Assembly (NCBI GenBank): GCA_047618505.1
Contig: JBLHLB010000139.1
Coordinates: 1-9,672, forward strand
DNA length: 9,672 nucleotides
Direction: 5' to 3'
Origin: JBLHLB01 sp047618505
GTDB lineage: Bacteria; Planctomycetota; UBA1135; GCA-002686595
Part shown: piece after piece, positions 1-6,811 of the stretch
Layout: each line of letters opens with the position of its first letter
How positions within the stretch are numbered: position 1 is the stretch's first letter
Made by a program: the position numbers and the translations under genes
Notes under the pieces: model-generated
The model's database searches: none
Seen by the model: only the letters and a program-made list of their open reading frames with translations
What the model was told of the DNA's origin: nothing

Positions 1-40
1 AGAGGAGCTGTTGGAGGCCCACGGTTTGGCTACGAATTGA
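1..40 (+). CDS. C-terminal end of an upstream gene (partial, function unknown)
   Basis: Reading codons from base 2 gives the peptide EELLEAHGLATN followed by a TGA at 38-40, one base before the ATG of the permease gene. The close spacing (TGA, one G, ATG) is what one expects of two genes in the same operon. In metal-uptake operons the gene next to an ABC-3 permease is commonly the ATPase or the substrate-binding protein, so this stub could be either. Twelve residues are too few to tell, and the open frame itself is weak evidence at this length. Confidence 0.5.
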   Translation, partial: EELLEAHGLATN

Positions 41-41
41 G

Positions 42-1520
42 ATGGACCTCATCATCGAATCCATGGCCTATCCGTTTCTGGCCTGCCTGATCCTGACTGG
101 TATTCACGTCTATCTGGGCGTGCACGTAATTGCGCGCAAGGTCATCTTCGTGGATCTTGCCTTAGCCACCATCGCTGCCCTAGGCGCGGTTTGGGGCGCC
201 TTGCTCGGCTGGGATGTGCACGAAGACGAGTGGGTCATCAAGGGATTCTCCTTGGCCTTCACATTCGTGGGTGCTGCGATCTTTTCGCTCACACGCGTGC
301 GCGAAGAGCGCGTGCCCCACGAAGCCATCATCGGTATCACCTATGCCGTCGCCCTGGCGGCGTTGATTCTTGGCAGCGCCAAGTTGCCTCACGGTGCAGA
401 GGAGGTGCGTGACCTCCAGGCGGGCAGCATCCTATGGGTGAGTGGTTCAACAATCGCCCTCACGGCGTTGCTCTACGGCGCTGTTGGGTGCTTCCACTTC
501 GTCTTTCGCCGGCAGTTCTTCGCCCTGTCAAACGATCCTGAAAAGGCGGAATCCGAGGGCCTGAACGTCAGGCTGTGGGATTTCCTCTTCTATGTATCCT
601 TCGGGTTTGTAGTCACCAGTTCGGTTGCCATTGCAGGCATCCTCCTGGTTTTTGCATACCTCGTTATTCCCGCGGTGATCGGTGTCTTGTTCGCGCTCAA
701 GACCCGGAACCGCCTGGTCTTGGGTTGGGCGGTTGGGCTTGTGGCGAGTCTCGCAGGGCTCGGAATCTCCTATTGGGGCGACCTGCCGACCGGCCCTGTA
801 ATCGTGGTCTCGCTAGGCCTGCTGCTCGTTTTGGCGGGCGTCTTGCGCCACTTCCTGGACAGTAAGTCGCGTTCCCGCGCGGTGCTTCACACAGCCCTTG
901 GCGCCCTAGCTGTTTGTGCTTTCTTTGGAGGCTCTCTGCAGCTTCGCAAGAAGGAGCAGCACTCCCTGGTGCATGTGCTTGAGGTCGGCACCAAGGGCGA
1001 GCAGTTGATCGTTCTGCAAAGAGTGGCTGAAGACCCAAGCCTTTGGGAGGGCATGCTTCCCGTGGCTCGCACCTTGCTTGCGACAGGTGAACTAGAGGTC
1101 AGGCTCGGTCTGTTGCGAGTCATTCAGCAAGGTCGCTACAGCGCACTGATTCCTGAGGTGCAGGCACTCCTAAGCGACACAGACGATGTGATTCGGGAGC
1201 GGGCACTGGGGGTCCTGGTCGAGCTGGACTTGCGGGGCAGCGTGGAGGTCCTGGCGCTCGCAGCCGAGTCTGAGGTTGACGAGTTTCTTCGTGTAGATTT
1301 AGCCGAGGCCTTGTTAGAGGCGAATGATCTACGGGGTATTCCGATCCTGCTCGATGTGATGGATACCGGCGAAGCGGAGATGGCTCGCCAGGATGCCTGT
1401 GAACATCTCCAGGCGCACATTCCACACTCCATCCCGTTCCATGCGGACCCCGAGTACGCTGGCCATGCGGAGGAAATGGAGATTTTCCGGCAGTGGTGGG
1501 CAGAAACCGAAGGGCATTGA
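42..1520 (+). CDS. ABC-3 family metal (Zn/Mn-type) transporter permease with C-terminal HEAT-like extension
   Basis: This 492-residue protein is a fusion. Residues 1-275 form the membrane domain of an ABC-3 (ZnuB/TroC-like) permease, which carries zinc or manganese ions across the inner membrane with a partner ATPase and a binding protein. Visible family marks are FVDLALATIAALG (36-48), PHEAIIGITYA (92-102), GSILWVS (128-134), LLVFAYLVIPA (201-211) and DLPTGPVIV (247-255), with about eight hydrophobic segments. A further hydrophobic segment lies at about 281-299. Residues 305-460 are helical and read as about four HEAT-like repeats of roughly 30 residues (337-364, 367-398, 399-430, 432-460), then a short tail ending in FRQWWAETEGH. 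ABC-3 permeases are usually about 270-290 residues, so some 200 are additional. The ATG at 42 follows the previous stop by one base. A GGAGG at 13-17 lies too far upstream to be its ribosome site, and Met8 is a possible alternative start. The metal cannot be told from sequence. Confidence 0.88.
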   Translation: MDLIIESMAYPFLACLILTGIHVYLGVHVIARKVIFVDLALATIAALGAVWGALLGWDVHEDEWVIKGFSLAFTFVGAAIFSLTRVREERVPHEAIIGITYAVALAALILGSAKLPHGAEEVRDLQAGSILWVSGSTIALTALLYGAVGCFHFVFRRQFFALSNDPEKAESEGLNVRLWDFLFYVSFGFVVTSSVAIAGILLVFAYLVIPAVIGVLFALKTRNRLVLGWAVGLVASLAGLGISYWGDLPTGPVIVVSLGLLLVLAGVLRHFLDSKSRSRAVLHTALGALAVCAFFGGSLQLRKKEQHSLVHVLEVGTKGEQLIVLQRVAEDPSLWEGMLPVARTLLATGELEVRLGLLRVIQQGRYSALIPEVQALLSDTDDVIRERALGVLVELDLRGSVEVLALAAESEVDEFLRVDLAEALLEANDLRGIPILLDVMDTGEAEMARQDACEHLQAHIPHSIPFHADPEYAGHAEEMEIFRQWWAETEGH

Positions 1521-1636
1521 TCGCTCGTCGGCCGTTGGCAGACGCTAGGTCGTCCTCGAACCGTCGACCGTGACTGGACCGTGACTGAGCTGGGCAGATG
1601 GGAGTGGAGCGTGATTCGACTCCGGCCCGCGCGCTG
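1521..1636. other. Convergent intergenic gap, no clear terminator
   Basis: The permease (+) and the split-barrel protein (-) end towards each other here. I see no stem-loop followed by a T-run on either strand. The only stems are short: GGAGT/ACTCC at 1601-1605 and 1619-1623, and GCGCT/AGCGC at 1631-1643, the latter overlapping the stop codon of the minus-strand gene. The gap also carries a perfect 11-base tandem duplication, listed separately. Confidence 0.5.
1566..1587. repeat. Perfect tandem duplication of 11 bases
   Basis: The 11-mer GACCGTGACTG occurs twice head to tail (1566-1576 and 1577-1587) with no mismatch, between two convergent genes. It is most simply a slippage duplication in non-coding DNA. 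A paired binding site is possible, but nothing else supports it. Confidence 0.8.
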
Positions 1637-2185
1637 TCAGCGCTCCGCGAACTCTTCCTCTGTGAAGCGCGGCGTGATGTGTTGCGGGCAATTCCAATCG
1701 AAGGCTGCGACGCGGAAGAGCACTAGCCTCTCCACGCGGGCTTTGTAGTCCGCGTCCACCAGCTTCTCCCGCAACGTCGGATTGTCATCAGCATCGACGA
1801 CCTCCGTGTGAGCCAGCAATTTCAGGCGGCGCTGGTTTGCGTAGTCCATGAAGAACAACGAGACGCGATTGTTCTGCTTGAGGTTGCCCGTGCTGATGTA
1901 CTGACGATTCCCGCGGTAATCGGCGTAGCCCAGGGTCCTATCGTTGAGCACCTTGAGAAACCCGGGCGGCCCTCCGCGGAACTGCATGTAGGGCCAGCCG
2001 TCCGCGTTGACCGTGGCCATGTAGAAGCTGTCGCGCGCGATGATGAACTGGGTCTCGACATCGGACAAATGCTCGTCATCCAGCTCCCAGCTCTCGAACT
2101 TCTCGCCGCTGCTCCTCGAGCCGTAGTGCGTCTGCGCCGCCTTAACGGAATCGGTGAAAGTCAGCTGTGCGAACTTGCGTGTCAT
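1637..2185 (-). CDS. Pyridoxamine 5'-phosphate oxidase-like FMN-binding split-barrel protein
   Basis: The 182-residue product belongs to the FMN-binding split-barrel superfamily, in a subgroup annotated as pyridoxamine 5'-phosphate oxidase family protein. The start MTRKFAQLTFTDSVKAAQ and YGSR (21-24), the core RDSFYMATV (51-59) with GWPYMQFRGGPPGFLKVL (63-80), YRGNRQYISTGNL (90-102), RRLKLLAH (119-126) and FDWNCPQHITPRF (162-174) are the hallmarks. Members are cytoplasmic and bind FMN or a related flavin. The substrate is generally unknown, and this is not the vitamin B6 enzyme PdxH itself. I chose the ATG at 2185 because family members begin at this MTRKF-like sequence. An in-frame GTG at 2272 would add 29 Arg/Ser-rich residues unlike the family. 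No strong Shine-Dalgarno precedes 2185. It is last of four minus-strand genes, 120 bases after the DUF3313 lipoprotein, so co-transcription is possible but not shown. Confidence 0.88.
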   Translation of the reverse strand: MTRKFAQLTFTDSVKAAQTHYGSRSSGEKFESWELDDEHLSDVETQFIIARDSFYMATVNADGWPYMQFRGGPPGFLKVLNDRTLGYADYRGNRQYISTGNLKQNNRVSLFFMDYANQRRLKLLAHTEVVDADDNPTLREKLVDADYKARVERLVLFRVAAFDWNCPQHITPRFTEEEFAER

Positions 2186-2305
2186 GGCCTGTGTACCGGG
2201 GATAGAGCGGCGCCGTCGGCTGCCGGAGTCGGGGGGCGAGCTCTCCCGCCGGAGGACAACTACTACGCACACGATTCAATCGGACGTTCACTTCGGATTG
2301 CCAGG
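2186..2305 (-). other. Intergenic leader between lipoprotein and split-barrel genes, with possible stem-loop
   Basis: This 120-base gap holds a GC-rich imperfect hairpin at 2223-2252: arms CCGG+CGGG (2223-2226, 2230-2233) against CCCGCCGG (2245-2252), with a three-base bulge and an 11-base loop. In the minus-strand transcript it lies about 54 bases after the lipoprotein stop and has no U-tract, so it is not a canonical intrinsic terminator. It may simply reflect GC richness. No convincing promoter is visible. Confidence 0.3.
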
Positions 2306-2938
2306 TCAATCCCGGGGCTGCAGTTGCTCCGCCAGTAGTCGGCTCCACTTCCACATGCCGTGGCGGGCCTGTCCGTAGGTCGTGAAGACTTCGAGGAATA
2401 AGAAGGGGTTGCCCTCTCGGCGGGCATCCATGGCCAGAACCCGTTCGCCGGTCATGGCGTCTACGACCTCGAATTCTCCGCTGATGCCGCCCATGTCCAC
2501 GGGCACCAGGAGCACCAGGGTCACCAGGTTGATCCACACATTCGCGGGGTCGACCGCGGTCATGGCCGGACGCAGCCGAAGGGCGCCGGGGCGGGGGGTG
2601 GTAATGATCTCAAAGTCCTCGGCCAGGCCCTTGGCGAGACAGATCGATAGCTCCTCCAGCAGCCAGGCAGTCTTCTCGTCCGTGGGCCGGTGGTCGTGCT
2701 CGTCCGTGGGCATCCAGACCGATGCATCGACAATTACCGCATCGTAAGCGCCCTGATCAAGGGCGGGGGAGCGGTAGAGGCGAACCGTATCCGGAATGCC
2801 CCAGACCTCGGCCTCGGGGGCCGGCTTGAGGTCCGAGTAGTCCCCCAGGAAGCCGGTTTCAGTCAGGGGGACATTGGCACAGCTCGCCAGGAGCAACGAA
2901 CTGGCCGCGAGGGCGGCGGGCAGGATTTTGCGGTGCAT
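2306..2938 (-). CDS. DUF3313-type lipoprotein
   Basis: This 210-residue protein opens with MHRKILPAAL, a hydrophobic stretch, and the lipobox LASC with the acylated cysteine at residue 20, so it should be exported and lipid-anchored. The mature part resembles the DUF3313 family of small lipoproteins of unknown role: FLGDYSDLKP (30-39), a YDAVIVD segment (65-71) ahead of a W, an LRLRPAMTAVDPAN segment (120-133), then GEFEVVDAMTGERVLAMDARR (154-174) and a closing MWKWSRLLAEQL. The residue after the cysteine is alanine, not aspartate, which under the enterobacterial Lol +2 rule would favour the outer membrane; that rule may not hold here. A GAAGG at 2951-2947 sits eight bases before the ATG and fixes the start. 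The gene begins 67 bases after the giant repeat protein, so the two are plausibly one transcript. Confidence 0.8.
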   Translation of the reverse strand: MHRKILPAALAASSLLLASCANVPLTETGFLGDYSDLKPAPEAEVWGIPDTVRLYRSPALDQGAYDAVIVDASVWMPTDEHDHRPTDEKTAWLLEELSICLAKGLAEDFEIITTPRPGALRLRPAMTAVDPANVWINLVTLVLLVPVDMGGISGEFEVVDAMTGERVLAMDARREGNPFLFLEVFTTYGQARHGMWKWSRLLAEQLQPRD

Positions 2939-2946
2939 AACTGGCG

Positions 2947-2951
2947 CCTTC
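2947..2951 (-). promoter_or_regulatory. Ribosome binding site of the DUF3313 lipoprotein gene
   Basis: GAAGG on the minus strand, eight bases before the ATG at 2938. It is one of only two clear Shine-Dalgarno sites in the window and supports the chosen start, which also gives a complete lipoprotein signal peptide. Confidence 0.65.
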
Positions 2952-3005
2952 GGAGTTCCAGGTCAGGGAGTGACGGATGGCGACAAGAATTATCCCGCGT
3001 CCGCG

Positions 3006-6000
3006 CTAGCGCACACGCACGGTAAGTTTGCGCTCCGCCCGGCCGTCGAGGGTCACCGGCTTCGTCGCGCTGCGGCCATCGGCTGTTGTGACTTCCACCC
3101 TATAGCGTCCCGGAGCCAGGGGCCCGACGCGCTGGAGCGTGCTGGAGAAGCCCTGGCCGAAGTTCTCCATGATGTCGCTCATGGAGAGCATGCCGGTGAC
3201 TTCGTGGCCGTTCGGATCCACGGCACGCACGCGCGCCTGCACGTCCTTGCCGCTCTTGTCGATAACACGGATGAGCAGCATGGTCGCGGCCTCGAGGCGC
3301 AGTTCCACCGACGCGTCATTGCCACCGCTTACCCGCACGGGAGCACTCTCGTGGCTGGCCCTGCCGGTGATGCGTGCGCTGACGAAGTAGGTCCCGGGGC
3401 GCACGCCTTCATAGCGGAAACTGCCGTCGTCTGCGCTTACGACGAAGGAAAAGCGCTCCAGGAGCAGCCCGCTCTCATCGCGCACAAATACCGCGCAGCC
3501 TCCAATCGGATTGCCCTCGTTGTCGCGCACGAATCCCGAGATGGAGCCGGCTTCCTCGAGGTGGAAATCGATGCTCCCGACCTTTTGACCATCGGAGACC
3601 TTGACACCACCGCGGACCACACGACCGCCGGGTGCGGAACCGCCAAACATCCCCCCCATGGGCGTACCACCCGAAGCGACGCTGTAGGTCCCAGGGCGGA
3701 GGTTCTCGATGGTGTATTCCCCGTCTTCGTCCGTTACGACCTCGGCGTAGTTTCCGCCGAGGAAGCTGCCGAAGGTCATGCCATCTTCGACGGTGAGCGT
3801 CACACGACAGTTGGACAGGGCCTTACCATCGGGGCCGTAGACGCGCCCGCTAATCGTGCCGATGGGCAGTTCAAAGATCAGCTCGTGCTCCTCCGCTTCG
3901 GGAATGTCCTCGATGAACTCCACGGTGGATTGGCGTCCCATGGCCATGTTCTGTTGCACGCTGATGAGGTAGGAACCGGGTTCATCTACTTCGATGTGCA
4001 TGCGACCTTCGCCGTCGGTCATCTTGAACTTCATGGCGGGGGCATCACCGGAGTCTTCGGCAATGAAGCTGACCAGGGCATTGGGCACCGGCTCGTCGTC
4101 GGACATGACTCGGACTGTTACGCCCACGGCACCGGCGACTTTCTTTCCAAGGATGAGTTCGACGACCTCGCCCTCCGGCACTTCGACGAATTCCACTTTC
4201 ATGTCACTGAGAAGGTCGGCCATGCCGCCTCCCTCATCCGAACCCGCATCGTCAAGCACGTTGCGCAGGGCTGTGATTTGCCAGCGGCCAGCCTCCAGGT
4301 GCTCAAGCACAAAGCGTCCCTCGCCATCGGTGCGATCGAGGCGCTGCTCGGCGTAGTTCGGGGGCCGCTGGGCGGAGATCATCATGCCCGGCTTGCCATT
4401 GCCCTCGTCGTCGAGAACCTGCCCTAGGACCGTGCCCCCCATGGTCAAAATGAGTTCGATGTCTTCGACGATTTGGCCGGGATCTAGGTCGAGCACCTGC
4501 GTCCCGCTTGCTGCGAAGTCCTCGGCCTTGGCGACCAACGCCGAGGGACCAGGGTTCAAGTTCACCAGTTCAAAGCGTCCCTCCTCATCCGAGACTGCCG
4601 AGGGCCTGGGTGCCGAATCTCCACTGAGGAGGTCTTCCATCCCAAGGACAAGGCCTACCTGTGCGTCGGCCACTGGCTGCCCATCCGTATCAATGACTCG
4701 ACCCAGGACCGTTGCGGTGGGGTAGAGGGACACCTCTAGTAGGACGTCTCCAGCGGGAACGGTGAAGGCGAGTTGCTCTGGCCTCGCAAACCCATCGGCA
4801 CGAACATCGAGCAGCCAATTGCCCGCCGTAAGACCGCTCAGAACTCCGACTCCATCGACGGCTTCGGTGACATTTTCTGTGGCTTTCTCCGCACCGATTC
4901 CCATCATTCCCGCAGAGCCGTCGAGGGTGGCGATAAGGCTGAATTCACCAAGGGCTGTGCCGTCGGAATCGGTCACTCGTACTCGAACTTCGGCGGCCTT
5001 CTCCAGGCGGAACTCGAGGTCTTCGCTGTCCAGGGCAACCTTGGTCTGGCGTGCACTCCAGCTGCCCGCGCGTTCTCCGTCCGGAACTTCGACCTGTGCC
5101 TTGGCAAGGAAGGGGCCTCCCTTCAGTCCCGAGACCAGGAAGTGTCCTGTCGCGTCCACGCTTCCGCTGCCTCCACGAGTTGCGGTCCCCGCGCCACCCA
5201 TGCCCATTTGAAAGGCCGAGGGATCCATAGAGAAGTTGACGATCGCGTCGGAGGCGGGGGCTCCATCGGGGAAGAACACCCGGCCCGCGAGGGAACCTCC
5301 TCGGTCGAGACTCACTTCCATGCCCGTGCGCTGTTCACCGGGGAGCAGCGGCTCCTCCAGGGGAATCCTCAGGGGGAGGTAGGCTGAAGCTTCGACTACG
5401 AGTGTGACCTGGCCGCTCGGCAGCCCTTTGAGCGTAAAAGAGCCATCCTCCGCCGTCTCGGTCGTGCGCATTGATTCGAGGACCTGACCCATGAGGCCGG
5501 GCAGGATCACGGCGACCGCTACCTCGGGTTTGCCGTCGCCGTTCTCGTCAACGACGCGACCCGCGAGGCTGGCCCCGGCCTTGGCCGTGAGAGCAATCTC
5601 AAGGTGCTCACCGGGTCGTACCTTCAACCCGGTTTCGTAGGGCATCGCATGCTGCTCAGTGCGGGCGACAAGCCCCATGACATTTGCCGTGGGCACTCCC
5701 CGAAAGGCGAAGCTGCCGTCAGCCTCTGCGTCCGTCTTCGAGGATACGAATCCTGATCGCAGTGCCATGGGGTTGAAGCGACCCGAGGAAAGGTCCGGGA
5801 AGAGTCCGACGGCGAGGCCTGCGGCTTCTTCGTCAGCATCTGAGATGGAAGTTATCTCAAGAGCAGGCGCACCGTCGGCAGCCACGACGCGGCCGGTGAT
5901 CCAGGCACCCAGTCGTGGGCGCAGGGTAATGTCTTCAGAGGCCTCATCGCAGAACCTCGTGCTCACGGAATAGAGGTAGCGACCCGTCACGGCAAGGTGG

Positions 6001-6521
6001 GCACGTTTGGTGTCCTCCGGCAGGATCAATTGGAAGCTCCCGTCCGCCCCAATTTCTGCGCTGGCCAGGACGCCGTCGTTGTCCTCCTCCGTCTCTTCGA
6101 TGCCCATGACTTGACCGCCCCAAACCGTCGAAAACATCTCACCACCACCCAGGGTCTGCACACCTGCCTTTTGCCGCAGGGCCACCACGTGGGCCACCTC
6201 ATCCAGAGGCGTCTCGGCGGGCAGGGCCACGCGTCCGCTCAAGACGACTTGCCCCGGCGCGAGGTCGAGGACGACGGGCGGCGGTACATACTCCTCCCGT
6301 TGGGCGAGATCGCCAACCCCGAGCTCCTCGATATCCGGTGCATCCTCGGCGGTCTCCGAAGTCTCAGCAGTCCCAGGAGACTGCTCCGGCCGCGCAGCCT
6401 GACCGCTCGTTTCGGCCCCCACAGCAGTTCCTCCATCGTCAGGACTCAACAATAGGAAGGTGGCGATCGAGATGGCCACGAAGGTGGCCAGGAGAAGCAG
6501 GTGAAGGGGTCGGATTTTCAT
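3006..6521 (-). CDS. Giant membrane-anchored protein of about eleven tandem carboxypeptidase-regulatory-like domains
   Basis: The 1171-residue product has a short basic start (MKIRP), one hydrophobic segment at about 6-26 with no clear signal-peptidase site, a Pro/Ala/Glu/Thr-rich acidic linker (27-90), and about eleven beta-sandwich domains of 85-105 residues to the end. Domains start near 92, 204, 316, 408, 510, 602, 695, 799, 888, 991 and 1079. Most begin with a G-x-V strand, then D-x-x-G-x-P, and end with DG-x-F followed by L-x-x-G-x-Y, e.g. GRVVDENGDGKP (321-332), GRVYGPDGKAL (892-902), DEDGEYTIENLRPGTYSV (931-948). This is the CarboxypepD_reg/SpaA-like fold, usually non-enzymatic and found in surface and periplasmic proteins. 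I see no catalytic, protease or sorting domain. The likely topology is N-terminus in, repeats outside. I chose the ATG at 6521 because 41 upstream in-frame residues are Arg/Pro-rich and would bury the membrane anchor. No strong ribosome site precedes it. Its ligand is unknown. Confidence 0.85.
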   Translation of the reverse strand: MKIRPLHLLLLATFVAISIATFLLLSPDDGGTAVGAETSGQAARPEQSPGTAETSETAEDAPDIEELGVGDLAQREEYVPPPVVLDLAPGQVVLSGRVALPAETPLDEVAHVVALRQKAGVQTLGGGEMFSTVWGGQVMGIEETEEDNDGVLASAEIGADGSFQLILPEDTKRAHLAVTGRYLYSVSTRFCDEASEDITLRPRLGAWITGRVVAADGAPALEITSISDADEEAAGLAVGLFPDLSSGRFNPMALRSGFVSSKTDAEADGSFAFRGVPTANVMGLVARTEQHAMPYETGLKVRPGEHLEIALTAKAGASLAGRVVDENGDGKPEVAVAVILPGLMGQVLESMRTTETAEDGSFTLKGLPSGQVTLVVEASAYLPLRIPLEEPLLPGEQRTGMEVSLDRGGSLAGRVFFPDGAPASDAIVNFSMDPSAFQMGMGGAGTATRGGSGSVDATGHFLVSGLKGGPFLAKAQVEVPDGERAGSWSARQTKVALDSEDLEFRLEKAAEVRVRVTDSDGTALGEFSLIATLDGSAGMMGIGAEKATENVTEAVDGVGVLSGLTAGNWLLDVRADGFARPEQLAFTVPAGDVLLEVSLYPTATVLGRVIDTDGQPVADAQVGLVLGMEDLLSGDSAPRPSAVSDEEGRFELVNLNPGPSALVAKAEDFAASGTQVLDLDPGQIVEDIELILTMGGTVLGQVLDDEGNGKPGMMISAQRPPNYAEQRLDRTDGEGRFVLEHLEAGRWQITALRNVLDDAGSDEGGGMADLLSDMKVEFVEVPEGEVVELILGKKVAGAVGVTVRVMSDDEPVPNALVSFIAEDSGDAPAMKFKMTDGEGRMHIEVDEPGSYLISVQQNMAMGRQSTVEFIEDIPEAEEHELIFELPIGTISGRVYGPDGKALSNCRVTLTVEDGMTFGSFLGGNYAEVVTDEDGEYTIENLRPGTYSVASGGTPMGGMFGGSAPGGRVVRGGVKVSDGQKVGSIDFHLEEAGSISGFVRDNEGNPIGGCAVFVRDESGLLLERFSFVVSADDGSFRYEGVRPGTYFVSARITGRASHESAPVRVSGGNDASVELRLEAATMLLIRVIDKSGKDVQARVRAVDPNGHEVTGMLSMSDIMENFGQGFSSTLQRVGPLAPGRYRVEVTTADGRSATKPVTLDGRAERKLTVRVR

Positions 6522-6811
6522 AGCGTGGGGCTCGCCGGGATCTTGCGGGAGTGATCTCCGACTCGTTACGCATTGGCGCGGGGGAGATTCGCCCAAAGTT
6601 GGTGTAGGGGAGCGATTGGTGCCGAGACATTGCTGATGCCTCAACAGACGTCCCCGAATGATCCCGTGGGATGTCTCTGGACGGCTCCGCCAGGGAGGCT
6701 GGCCAAAGGGTCAGAGGCGGTTTCCATTCCTAAGGCGCAGGGGATCGTCCGGTTCGTCGCGGGAATTTCGCCCCGTCGGAGGGTATTCGGAGCGGACCCC
6801 CTCCGAGCGAT
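6522..6811 (-). other. 290-base upstream region of the giant gene
   Basis: Between the hydrolase stop and the giant-gene start I find no credible gene. The length suggests the giant gene has its own promoter, but no convincing -35/-10 pair is visible on the minus strand. Two dyads stand out. One is ATCCC-GT-GGGAT (6661-6672), inside wider arms GACGTCCC/GGGATGTC (6647-6654, 6668-6675, one mismatch), about 130-150 bases upstream of the ATG. The other is the stem-loop at 6776-6806, listed separately. Either could be regulatory, but neither matches an operator I recognise. Confidence 0.4.
6776..6806 (-). terminator. Stem-loop just after the hydrolase gene, possible weak terminator
   Basis: Perfect 8-base arms TCGGAGGG (6776-6783) and CCCTCCGA (6799-6806) flank a 15-base loop, starting five bases past the hydrolase stop in the minus-strand transcript. 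Position suggests a 3'-end structure. There is no U-tract after it, so intrinsic termination is doubtful; it may protect the mRNA end or act with Rho. Confidence 0.35.

Noticed and set aside
2186..2272. GTG start at 2272 for the split-barrel protein
   Set aside because: The added 29 residues look like translated non-coding sequence, while the family's own N-terminus matches the ATG at 2185.
1808..2338. 176-codon open frame on the + strand opposite the split-barrel gene
   Set aside because: It is a shadow of the recognisable minus-strand protein, and its composition shows no family features.
2989..2994. GATAAT on the minus strand as a -10 promoter box for the lipoprotein
   Set aside because: No acceptable -35 hexamer lies about 17 bases upstream, and a single AT-rich hexamer is weak evidence.
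3003..3012. Perfect palindrome GCGCTAGCGC over the stop codon of the giant gene
   Set aside because: It has no loop, so it is a poor hairpin, and no T-run follows. A 10-base palindrome in GC-rich DNA is expected by chance now and then.
2874..4427. A 517-codon open frame on the + strand, antisense to the giant gene
   Set aside because: Over the giant gene it is in exact codon register with the sense strand, so its stops would need the sense codons TTA, CTA or TCA, which are rare in GC-rich genes. The predicted peptide has no recognisable domain, whereas the minus-strand protein has clear repeats.
6522..6644. 41-residue N-terminal extension of the giant protein
   Set aside because: It is Arg/Pro/Ser-rich and would place the membrane anchor inside the chain. 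The start at 6521 gives a normal basic n-region followed by a hydrophobic segment.
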